Below, piece by piece: positions 7,937 through 14,218 of a stretch of DNA of 20,048 bases. The stretch spans positions 1 to 20,048 of the forward strand of contig DATLZE010000039.1 in assembly GCA_035574195.1 (NCBI GenBank), given 5' to 3'. Source of the DNA: SG8-41 sp035574195 (GTDB lineage: Bacteria; Pseudomonadota; Gammaproteobacteria; Burkholderiales; SG8-41). The position numbers and the translations under genes are program-made. The notes under the pieces were generated by a model, which searched no databases, was not told the origin of the DNA, and saw nothing but the letters and a program-made list of their open reading frames with translations. The first letter of the stretch is position 1. The number at the start of each line of letters is the position of its first letter.

Positions 7937-8509
7937 TCATCCTTTCTTCTTGGCGCTGTCCTCGGGCCTGGCGCGCGTGATGCTGACGGTCATGATGAAC
8001 TCGTTCAGGCGCTGGTTGCCCTGCTGGATCGCCTTGATCTCGACCAGGCCGGGGTTCTCGAGGTGGGGCGAGGACTCGAGGTTGCGCATCAAGGTGGAGA
8101 TGCGCGCCTGCGACTGGGTGAGCCCCGTGATGGTGACGCGGGTGCCGGATTGTTTGACGGCCTTGAGATAGACCCCGTCGGGCAGCTGTCGCACCAGCTG
8201 GTCGAGCAGGTGCACCACTTCCGAGCGGTTGCTCTGGAGCGCCTCGACCACGCGCTTGCGCGCGAGCAGCGAGGCGATCTGCTCCTTCAGTTTCTGGATC
8301 TCGGCGATCTGCTTCTCGAGCTTGGCGATCTCGTCCTGCAGATACTGGTTGCGGCGCAGCTGGGTGTCGTACTGCTCGCTCAGGTAGGTGTGCCCGGCGA
8401 ACCAGATCGCGATGCCGAACGCGGCCACGATGGCGAGCATGATGAAGAACTGCTGCTGTTGCTGCCGGCGCCGCATCTCGCGGTACGGCAGCAGGTTGAT
8501 GCGGATCAT
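7937..8509 (-). CDS. pilN: Type IV pilus inner-membrane protein PilN
   Basis: PilN connects cytoplasmic PilM to periplasmic PilO. I place the start at the ATG at 8509, giving 190 residues that begin with MIRINLLPYRE, the conserved PilM-binding motif. A start at 8539 would add ten residues before it and deepen the overlap with pilM. A run of five Gln follows the motif, then one membrane segment (about 20-42, FFIMLAIVAAFGIAIWFAGH), a coiled coil (about 45-95) and a small periplasmic alpha/beta domain (VYLKAVKQSGTRVTITGLT). The ATG overlaps the pilM stop by 4 bases (ATGA). Confidence 0.96.
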   Translation of the reverse strand: MIRINLLPYREMRRRQQQQQFFIMLAIVAAFGIAIWFAGHTYLSEQYDTQLRRNQYLQDEIAKLEKQIAEIQKLKEQIASLLARKRVVEALQSNRSEVVHLLDQLVRQLPDGVYLKAVKQSGTRVTITGLTQSQARISTLMRNLESSPHLENPGLVEIKAIQQGNQRLNEFIMTVSITRARPEDSAKKKG

Positions 8510-9612
8510 GGATCGAACCTCCGCATGGCAAGCCCGCACGCGACCATCAGCGAAGGCGCGTCCTGGGCGAGGCTCTTCGGCCGGATGCGCGAGGAAAGCG
8601 CCATGTTGACGAACGGATTGGCGATGATGGTGTTGACCTGCACGCGCCTGGCGACGGCCTCATCCACGCCCGGAATGGCGGCGCAGCCGCCGGAGAGCAC
8701 GATGTGGTTGACTTGGTTGTACTGGGTCGAGGTGAAGAAGAACTGCAGCGCGCGCGCGACTTCCAGCCCCATCATGTCCATGAACGGCTGCAGCACCTCC
8801 GATTCGTAATTCTCGGGAAGGCCCCCAGACCGCTTGGCGGCCTCGGCCTCCTCCGCAGTCAGGCCGAAGCGGTTCTGGATTTCCTGGGTGAGCTGATTGC
8901 CCCCGAACGGCTGCTCGCGCATGTAGATCGACTGGTCGTTGCGCAGCACGTTGACCGCCATCATGGTGGCGCCGACGTCCACGATGGCGATATTCTGATC
9001 CTTGCCTCGCTCCGGGAACTGGCTCTCGATCAGCTCGAAGGCGGTCTGGGCGGCGAACACATCCACGTCCATCACCAGCGCCTTCAATCCGGCGGCCTCG
9101 GCGACCGCCACCCGGTCAATGACCTTCTCCTTGCGCGAGGCGGCGATCAGCACCTCCACGTCGTCCGGGCTGTTGGGCGCGGGTCCGAGCACCTGGAAAT
9201 CGAGGTTGACCTCGTCGAGCGAGAAGGGAATATACTGGTTCGCCTCGGTCTCGACCTGCAGCTCGAGGTCCTCTTCGCTTTGTCCGGCCGGCACCAGGAT
9301 CTTCTTGCTGATGACCGCGGCGTTGGGCAGCGCGAGGGCGAGGTTCTTGAGGTTGCTGCCGAGCCGCTTGTGGCAGCGCTTGAGCGCATCGCTCACCGCG
9401 TCGAGGTTGTTGATGTTGCCCTCCACCACCGAGTCCTTGGGCAGCGGCTCGATGGCATAGCGCTCCACACGGTACATCCCCTTGCCCGCCTCGGAGATCT
9501 CCACCATTTTGATCGAGGACGAACTGATGTCCGTGCCGATCAGGGGTGGCGACTTGACCTTGAACAACCCCTCCAGCGCGTCGAGGTTGAAGCTGAATTT
9601 TCCTTTGAGCAT
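8506..9612 (-). CDS. pilM: Type IV pilus assembly protein PilM (actin-like ATPase)
   Basis: PilM is a cytoplasmic actin/FtsA-like ATP-binding protein that docks on the N-terminal tail of PilN. The 368-residue protein carries the phosphate-1 motif LIGTDISSSSIKMVEIS (about 24-40), a central region with the second phosphate loop (AIVDVGATMMAVNVL) and the late adenosine motif HIVLSGGCAAIPG. It is the first gene of the pilMNOPQ operon. The ATG at 9612 lacks a clear Shine-Dalgarno sequence, and the residues before the conserved core (about 1-20) are a little longer than usual, but I see no better internal start. A sigma-70-like promoter lies 37-65 bases upstream. Confidence 0.96.
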   Translation of the reverse strand: MLKGKFSFNLDALEGLFKVKSPPLIGTDISSSSIKMVEISEAGKGMYRVERYAIEPLPKDSVVEGNINNLDAVSDALKRCHKRLGSNLKNLALALPNAAVISKKILVPAGQSEEDLELQVETEANQYIPFSLDEVNLDFQVLGPAPNSPDDVEVLIAASRKEKVIDRVAVAEAAGLKALVMDVDVFAAQTAFELIESQFPERGKDQNIAIVDVGATMMAVNVLRNDQSIYMREQPFGGNQLTQEIQNRFGLTAEEAEAAKRSGGLPENYESEVLQPFMDMMGLEVARALQFFFTSTQYNQVNHIVLSGGCAAIPGVDEAVARRVQVNTIIANPFVNMALSSRIRPKSLAQDAPSLMVACGLAMRRFDP

Positions 9613-9648
9613 AGGTCAATGGGGAGACAATCCCACAGTTTACTTTAA

Positions 9649-9677
9649 ATGCTAACAACAACTATTTTGGGTGTAAA
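9649..9677 (-). promoter_or_regulatory. Candidate promoter of the pilMNOPQ operon
   Basis: Read leftward, TTTACA (9677-9672, 5 of 6 to -35) is followed by a 17-base spacer and TAGCAT (9654-9649, 4 of 6 to -10). It would start transcription near 9642, about 30 bases before the pilM ATG, in an AT-rich stretch that stands out from the GC-rich genes. Confidence 0.5.
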
Positions 9678-9691
9678 GCCTTTTGGCTTCG

Positions 9692-9720
9692 TTTATTTGT
9701 GAGGGCCCCGGACTTATAAT
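9692..9720 (+). promoter_or_regulatory. Candidate promoter of mrcA
   Basis: A perfect -10 hexamer TATAAT (9715-9720) is preceded by a 17-base spacer and a weak -35 (TTTATT, 9692-9697). Transcription would begin near 9727 and leave an mrcA leader of about 112 bases. The pilM promoter lies back to back just to the left. Confidence 0.55.
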
Positions 9721-9754
9721 GGGTTTTTCATAGCTTACTCCGCTGCAAGTGGCT

Positions 9755-9773
9755 GTGAAGTGCTGCACTTCAC
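9755..9773 (+). repeat. Perfect hairpin in the mrcA leader
   Basis: GTGAAGTG (9755-9762), a 3-base loop and CACTTCAC (9766-9773) are exact 8-base arms. In RNA the stem extends two more pairs (U-G, then C-G, 9753-9775). It is followed by TTTT at 9776-9779, so it may act as a weak terminator or attenuator in the predicted 5' leader of mrcA. It could equally be a DNA operator. Confidence 0.6.
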
Positions 9774-9838
9774 GGTTTTGTCCGCATCGGCTCAGCTGTT
9801 GCGAAAAACCAACAATCCGGCTCTAAGGTCTTAATTTC

Positions 9839-12163
9839 ATGTCGTTTCGCTGGTGGACCTTTCCTCTGGTGCTGCTCTTCTCTAGTGCGGCGGCAGCGGC
9901 GTTGTTGATCGCTTTTGCAGCAACCCTGCTCTATCCGGGGCTGCCGTCGCTGGAAGTGCTGACCGATTACCGGCCCAAGATTCCGCTGCGGATCTACAGC
10001 GCCGATGGCCAGCTGATCGGCGAGTTCGGCGAGGAACGCCGGGCGGTGGTGCGGATCGGCGAAGTGCCGCAACACTTGATCCAGGCGATTCTCGCGGCCG
10101 AGGACGAGCGTTTCTACCAGCACAGCGGCGTGGACTACATCGGAGTTGCGCGCGCGGCGCTGTCGAACTTCGTCTCGGGTGGCGTGCGCCAGGGGGCCTC
10201 CACCATCACCATGCAGGTCGCGCGCAACTTCTTCCTTTCGAAGGAGCGCACGCTCACCCGCAAGTTCAACGAGATGCTGCTCGCTTTCAAGATCGAGGCG
10301 AACCTCACGAAGGACCAGATTCTCGAGCTCTACGTCAACCAGATCTACCTCGGTCAGCGCGCATACGGCTTTGCCGCAGCCGCCCAGACCTATTTCGGCA
10401 AGCCGCTGCCCCAGATCACGCTGGCGGAGGCTGCCATGCTCGCCGGCCTGCCCAAGGCGCCCTCGCGCTACAACCCCATCGCCAATCCCAAGCGCGCGAA
10501 GCAGAGGCAGCAGTACGTGTTGCGCCGCATGCGGGACCTGCAATGGATCTCGGAGGAGCAATACGCCGCGGCCGAGGCGCAGCCGCTGCTGGTGAAGAAG
10601 GAGGCAAACGATTATCCGGTGCACGCCGAGCATTTGGCCGAGATGGTTCGGCAGACCCTCTACGAGCGCTACCAGGAAGAAGCCTACGCAATGGGGCTGC
10701 GCGTCTACACCACGCTACTCGCCTCGCACCAGGAGGCGGCGTATGCCGCGCTGCGCCGCGGGGTGCAGGAATACGACCGGCGTCACGGCTACCGCGGCCC
10801 CGAGGGCTACGCCGAGCTGCCGGCCAACCCGAGCGAGGAGGCGCTGGAGGATGCGCTGCAGGAGACCGCGGACAGCGGGGACATCTACGCCGCGGTGGTG
10901 GTGGAGGCGAGCCCCAGACTCGTGCGGGCGTATCGCAGGGGCGGGGAGTGGGTGCAGGTGGGCGAGGAGGGGCTCAAATTCGCGGCCCGCATGCTCGGCG
11001 AGAAGGTCAATCCCGGCCAGCGGCTGCGGCGCGGATCCATCATCCGCGTGCAGAAGGACGAGAAGGGGCGCTGGCAGATCACGCAGCTGCCCGCGGTCGA
11101 GGCATCGTTGGTGGCGCTCGATCCGCGCGACGGCGCGATCCGCGCGCTCGTCGGCGGCTTCGATTTCGGACGCAACCAATACAACCACGTCACCCAGGCG
11201 CTCAGACAGCCGGGCTCGAGTTTCAAACCGTTCATCTATTCCGCGGCGCTCGAGAAGGGCTTCACCGCGGCCACCGTGGTGAACGACGCGCCGCTGCTGT
11301 TTACCGCTGCCCAGACCGGATCGGAACCGTGGGAGCCGAAAAATTTCGACGGCAAGTTCGAGGGGCCGATGCGCCTGCGCACCGCGCTCGTCAAGTCGAA
11401 GAACTTGGTGTCGGTGCGCATCCTGCAGGCGATCACGCCCCAGTACGCGCAGGACTACATCGCGCGCTTCGGCTTCGACCCGAAGCTGCACCCGCCCTAT
11501 CTCACGATGGCGCTCGGTGCGGGCAACGTGACACCGCTGCAGATGGCGGTGGCCTACGCCGTCTTCGCGAACGGCGGCTATCGCGTCTCGCCCTACTTCA
11601 TCGAGCGCGTGGAGGATGCGCGCGGCAACGTGCTCATGCAGGCCAAGCCCGCGGTGGCGGGAGGCGGAGCGCCGCGCGTGATCGACGCGCGCAACGCCTT
11701 CATCATGACCAGCATCATGCGCGACGTGGTGCGCATGGGCACCGCCGCCCGCGCCATGAAGCTCGGGCGCGGCGACCTCGCGGGCAAGACCGGCACCACC
11801 AACGAGTTCGTGGATGCCTGGTTCTGCGGCTATAACCCGGAGCTGGTGGCGGTGGCCTGGATCGGCTACGACACGCCGCAGACGCTGGGACGCAACGAGA
11901 CCGGCGCGCAGGCCGCGCTGCCGATCTGGATGGGTTACATGGGAGCCGTGCTGCGCGGAGTGCCGGAGCGGCCGTTCATCCCGCCCGAGGGCGTGGTGGC
12001 AGTGCGGGTCGACCCCGATACGGGCCTGCGGGTCGCCGACGGGCAGGCGGGCATCGTGGACTACTTCTACCACGAGTTTCTGCCGCCCGAACACGAGACG
12101 CTGGTCGGCGGCGTGCTGAGGGGCGCGCGCCCTGCCGACGAAGTGCGCAACCAGCTCTTCTAG
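9839..12163 (+). CDS. mrcA: Penicillin-binding protein 1A, bifunctional transglycosylase/transpeptidase
   Basis: This inner-membrane enzyme polymerises glycan strands and cross-links peptides in peptidoglycan. The 774-residue protein has a short cytoplasmic tail, a membrane anchor (about 8-31) and a GT51 glycosyltransferase domain (about 50-230) with catalytic Glu88 in AAEDERFYQHSG and the motif QGASTITMQ (118-126). An OB-like linker region follows, then a transpeptidase domain with the nucleophile Ser460 in GSSFKP, SKN at 520-522 and KTGTT from 650. The ATG at 9839 has an AAGG Shine-Dalgarno about 10 bases upstream. Domain order and length match PBP1A (ponA in other nomenclature). It is divergent from pilM and followed after 10 bases by an uncharacterised gene. 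Confidence 0.97.
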   Translation: MSFRWWTFPLVLLFSSAAAAALLIAFAATLLYPGLPSLEVLTDYRPKIPLRIYSADGQLIGEFGEERRAVVRIGEVPQHLIQAILAAEDERFYQHSGVDYIGVARAALSNFVSGGVRQGASTITMQVARNFFLSKERTLTRKFNEMLLAFKIEANLTKDQILELYVNQIYLGQRAYGFAAAAQTYFGKPLPQITLAEAAMLAGLPKAPSRYNPIANPKRAKQRQQYVLRRMRDLQWISEEQYAAAEAQPLLVKKEANDYPVHAEHLAEMVRQTLYERYQEEAYAMGLRVYTTLLASHQEAAYAALRRGVQEYDRRHGYRGPEGYAELPANPSEEALEDALQETADSGDIYAAVVVEASPRLVRAYRRGGEWVQVGEEGLKFAARMLGEKVNPGQRLRRGSIIRVQKDEKGRWQITQLPAVEASLVALDPRDGAIRALVGGFDFGRNQYNHVTQALRQPGSSFKPFIYSAALEKGFTAATVVNDAPLLFTAAQTGSEPWEPKNFDGKFEGPMRLRTALVKSKNLVSVRILQAITPQYAQDYIARFGFDPKLHPPYLTMALGAGNVTPLQMAVAYAVFANGGYRVSPYFIERVEDARGNVLMQAKPAVAGGGAPRVIDARNAFIMTSIMRDVVRMGTAARAMKLGRGDLAGKTGTTNEFVDAWFCGYNPELVAVAWIGYDTPQTLGRNETGAQAALPIWMGYMGAVLRGVPERPFIPPEGVVAVRVDPDTGLRVADGQAGIVDYFYHEFLPPEHETLVGGVLRGARPADEVRNQLF

Positions 12164-12173
12164 TCGCATCGGC

Positions 12174-12776
12174 ATGCCCAAGGACACGGGCCGCAACGAC
12201 GCGCGCAGCCGCATCGCCCACCTGGCGGCGCGGCTGATGGCCGAGGACGGCATCGAGGATTACGCGCTCGCCAAGCGCAAGGCGGCGCGCCAGGCCGGAA
12301 TCGCCGACGCCCGCGGGCTGCCGACGAACGAGGAAGTGGAGCTCGCGCTCAAGGACTATCAGCAAATCTACCACCCCGAGGAGCATCGCAGCCGGCTGCG
12401 CGAGCTGCGGGAGAAAGCGCTGCGCGCGATGCGCGAGCTTGCACGGTTCAACCCGTACCTGACCGGCTCGGTCCTCACCGGCAACGCGGGCAAGTACGCC
12501 GATATCAACCTGCAGCTTTTCACCGACAACGTAAAGGCGGTGGAGCTCTACCTGATCGACCGCGGCATCCCGTACCGCGCGGCGCAGTGCCGGCTCTATT
12601 TCGGCGCGGTAGCGCGCACGGTGCCGGTCTACACCTTGGAGGAAGGCGGCACCGAGATCGAACTCACGGTGCTCTCGGTGCGCGACCTGCGCGTGCCCCT
12701 CAGGACGAGTCTCGAGGGGCGCGTGATCGAACGCGCCAAGCTGCGGGCGGTCGAGCAGCTGCTCGCGCAAACTTGA
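12174..12776 (+). CDS. Conserved protein of unknown function with degenerate nucleotidyltransferase-like motif
   Basis: The protein has 200 residues, no signal peptide and no membrane segment, so it is probably cytoplasmic. The N-terminal half (1-92) is charged and helical, with Arg/Lys/Ala-rich stretches such as YALAKRKAARQAG. The C-terminal half holds TGSVLTGNAGKYADINLQLF (97-116). Its Gly-Ser followed by Asp-x-hydrophobic resembles the GS...DxD signature of minimal nucleotidyltransferases, but the second acidic position is Asn112. A later acidic strand, TEIELTVL (160-167), could supply the third position. I recall similar betaproteobacterial proteins being labelled UDP-N-acetylmuramate-alanine ligase, but no Mur-ligase ATP loop is visible, so I do not accept that name. 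It starts 10 bases after mrcA with no strong Shine-Dalgarno and probably shares its transcript. Function unknown. Confidence 0.85.
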   Translation: MPKDTGRNDARSRIAHLAARLMAEDGIEDYALAKRKAARQAGIADARGLPTNEEVELALKDYQQIYHPEEHRSRLRELREKALRAMRELARFNPYLTGSVLTGNAGKYADINLQLFTDNVKAVELYLIDRGIPYRAAQCRLYFGAVARTVPVYTLEEGGTEIELTVLSVRDLRVPLRTSLEGRVIERAKLRAVEQLLAQT

Positions 12777-12795
12777 ACGCGGCGCGCGGCACCCG

Positions 12796-13806
12796 CTAGC
12801 GTGCCCCGGCCTTGAGCCAGCCGGCGACTTCGAAGGCGTAGTAGGTCAGAATGCCATCGGCGCCGGCGCGCTTGAACGCAGTGAGCACTTCCATCACGCA
12901 CGGCTGCTCCTCGAGCCAGCCGCGCGCGGCCGCGGCCTTGAGCATCGCGTATTCGCCGCTCACATGGTAGACATAGGTGGGCGCCCGGAACGCGTCCTTC
13001 ACGCGCCGCACGATGTCGAGATAGGGCAGCCCCGGCTTCACCATCACCATATCGGCGCCCTCCTCCAGGTCGAGCGCCACCTCCCACAGCGCCTCGTCGC
13101 TGTTCGCGTAGTCCATCTGATAGGTGTGCTTGGTTGCCCGCCCCAGCGCGCGTGCCGAACCCACAGCGTCGCGAAACGGCCCATAGAAGCCGGAGGCATA
13201 CTTCGCGGAGTAGGCGAGGATGCGGGTGTGGATGAATTTGGCGGCGTCGAGCGCGGCTCGAATCGCGCCAACACGCCCGTCCATCATGTCGGATGGCGCC
13301 ACCACGTCCACCCCCGCCGCGGCGCACACCAGCGCCTGGCGCTCGAGCACCGCGATCGTCTCGTCGTTGAGCACGTAGCCATCGCGCCCCAGCACGCCGT
13401 CGTGGCCATGGGTGGTATAGGGATCGAGCGCAACGTCGGTGATGACGCCCAGCTCGGGGAAGCGCTTCTTGAGCGCCGCCACCGCGCGCGGCACGAGCCC
13501 CTTGGGGTTGGTCGCTTCGCGCCCGTCGGCGCTCTTGAGCTCGCGGGCGATGTGGGGAAAGACCGCAAGCGCGGGGATCCCGCGCTTCAGGCATTGCTCG
13601 GCATGGGGGAGCAGCCGGTCCAAGGTGTAGCGCTGGATGCCCGGCATCGAGGGCACGGGCTCGGTGCGGTTTTTGCCCTCGATCACGAATACCGGATAGA
13701 TGAGATCGTCCGTCGTGAGCCGGTGCTCGCGCCGCAGGCGCCGGGAGAACTCATCGCGCCGCATCCGGCGCATGCGCCGCCGCGGGAACACGCCATAGAG
13801 CCGCAT
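12796..13806 (-). CDS. hemB: Delta-aminolevulinic acid dehydratase (porphobilinogen synthase)
   Basis: HemB condenses two 5-aminolevulinate molecules to porphobilinogen in the cytoplasm. The 336-residue protein shows both Schiff-base lysines, Lys202 (YSAKYASGFYGPF) and Lys257 (VMVKPGLPY), and the substrate loop VDVVAPSDMMDGR. The metal region reads DVALDPYTTHGHDG (124-137), with Asp where zinc enzymes have Cys, so it is the Mg-type enzyme. The start is the ATG at 13806, chosen because an AAGG Shine-Dalgarno lies 7 bases upstream. The frame is open to 13941, but those 45 extra codons are unlike the family. It converges on the preceding rightward gene with only 19 bases between the stops, and no clear terminator is visible. 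Confidence 0.97.
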   Translation of the reverse strand: MRLYGVFPRRRMRRMRRDEFSRRLRREHRLTTDDLIYPVFVIEGKNRTEPVPSMPGIQRYTLDRLLPHAEQCLKRGIPALAVFPHIARELKSADGREATNPKGLVPRAVAALKKRFPELGVITDVALDPYTTHGHDGVLGRDGYVLNDETIAVLERQALVCAAAGVDVVAPSDMMDGRVGAIRAALDAAKFIHTRILAYSAKYASGFYGPFRDAVGSARALGRATKHTYQMDYANSDEALWEVALDLEEGADMVMVKPGLPYLDIVRRVKDAFRAPTYVYHVSGEYAMLKAAAARGWLEEQPCVMEVLTAFKRAGADGILTYYAFEVAGWLKAGAR

Positions 13807-13844
13807 CAAACAACCTTTTGAAGAAATGAGTGATTTTTCTTGGC

Positions 13845-13872
13845 CGGACAGGGAACTATTGAGCATTATAAA
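13845..13872 (+). promoter_or_regulatory. Candidate promoter of the rightward small RNA
   Basis: CGGACA (13845-13850, 4 of 6 to -35), a 16-base spacer and TATAAA (13867-13872, 5 of 6 to -10) would start a transcript near 13879. It shares its TATA core with the leftward hemB -10. The call is supported mainly by the terminator and hairpins that follow. Confidence 0.4.
13865..13870 (-). promoter_or_regulatory. Candidate hemB promoter (-10 element)
   Basis: Read leftward, this is a perfect TATAAT. It would start transcription near 13858 and give hemB a leader of about 52 bases. No good -35 is seen at 16-18 bases, so activation by a regulator is possible. The hexamer overlaps the proposed rightward -10 at 13867-13872. 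Confidence 0.45.
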
Positions 13873-13890
13873 CGTCTGAAGAACCAGACG
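13873..13890. repeat. Inverted repeat next to the shared hemB/small-RNA -10
   Basis: CGTCTG (13873-13878) and CAGACG (13885-13890) are perfect 6-base arms separated by 6 bases. The repeat abuts the shared TATA core, so an operator is possible. Its right arm is also used in the alternative stem AGACGA/TCGTCT (13886-13891 with 13899-13904) of the proposed small RNA. Confidence 0.45.
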
Positions 13891-13990
13891 ATGATGAGTC
13901 GTCTCCCGCTTCTCCTCCCTGAGCGGGCGCCTTAATCCCAATTAAGGCATTTTGCCCCCGGTTTTACTCCCCTTTAACCGGGGGTTTTTT
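13879..13990 (+). ncRNA. Candidate structured small RNA with C-rich loops (putative anti-Shine-Dalgarno type)
   Basis: About 112 bases with four successive perfect stems and no coding potential. Stem 1 is AGACGA/TCGTCT (13886-13904). Stem 2 is CCCGCT/AGCGGG (13905-13927), whose 11-base loop TCTCCTCCCTG contains CCTCC, the complement of the GGAGG ribosome-binding core. Stem 3 is GCCTTAA/TTAAGGC (13929-13948) with loop TCCCAA. Stem 4 is CCCCCGGTT/AACCGGGGG (13955-13984) with loop TTACTCCCCTTT, followed by six T residues. A T-rich spacer (13949-13953) before stem 4 would suit Hfq. The terminator has no rightward protein gene feeding it: the nearest ends at 12776, beyond the opposing hemB. The 5' end is inferred from a modest promoter. 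The alternative is an unusual long leader of another transcript. Confidence 0.5.
13955..13990 (+). terminator. Strong rightward intrinsic terminator
   Basis: A perfect 9-bp stem (CCCCCGGTT with AACCGGGGG), a 12-base loop and six T residues at 13985-13990. The orientation is rightward only: reading leftward there is no T-run after the stem. It ends the proposed small RNA and isolates the cytochrome c4 gene from upstream transcription. Confidence 0.9.
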
Positions 13991-14218
13991 GTGTACGCCG
14001 CCGCAACCTCCCATCGCTATGCCCGTGCAGGCCGCCTCGGGCGGGGGCTCCCGGGCGCGTTCGCCCGACCGGGCTTGCCAGAAAAGCGCCGGGGTGCGGC
14101 TTTCGTTGCCCGGAAAGTGGTCTAGGTTGTTGTTATTTCGAGTCGAACTGGCGCCCCGGCGGGCGCTTACTATACAATACGCGCTCCTTTCACCACGCTA
14201 CGAATAAAAAGGTTCCGC
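13991..14218. other. Non-coding stretch upstream of the cytochrome c4 gene
   Basis: With the small-RNA region to its left, this completes a 412-base gap without a protein gene (13807-14218). Positions 14010-14110 are very GC-rich, with a small stem CGGGCG/CGCCCG (14052-14067). A second inverted repeat GCGCCC/GGGCGC (14151-14166) lies immediately before an AT-rich box. Near 14171-14178 TATACAAT contains -10-like hexamers, with no good -35. I see no tRNA and no remnant of a known gene. Confidence 0.5.
14171..14178 (+). promoter_or_regulatory. Candidate -10 region of the cytochrome c4 gene
   Basis: TATACAAT includes TACAAT (5 of 6 to the -10 consensus). The position where a -35 should be is occupied by GC-rich sequence and part of the inverted repeat at 14151-14166. 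The start would be about 14185, 34 bases before the ATG. Confidence 0.3.

Noticed and set aside
8447..8470. CTG-type triplet run inside pilN
   Set aside because: It encodes the five-glutamine stretch after the PilM-binding motif. It is short and interrupted, so not a notable repeat.
13826..13879. 17-codon rightward reading frame (MSDFSWPDREL...) as a leader peptide
   Set aside because: It has no good Shine-Dalgarno, spans the predicted promoter, and its stop coincides with the inferred RNA start. A chance frame is more likely.
13807..13941. N-terminal extension of HemB up to 13941
   Set aside because: The frame is open, but the 45 extra residues are unlike HemB, the Shine-Dalgarno sits before 13806, and the extension would cover the promoter and small-RNA region.
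14120..14166. TTCGAGTC near 14137 resembling a tRNA T-loop
   Set aside because: No acceptor, D or anticodon stems can be formed around it and no cloverleaf is possible.
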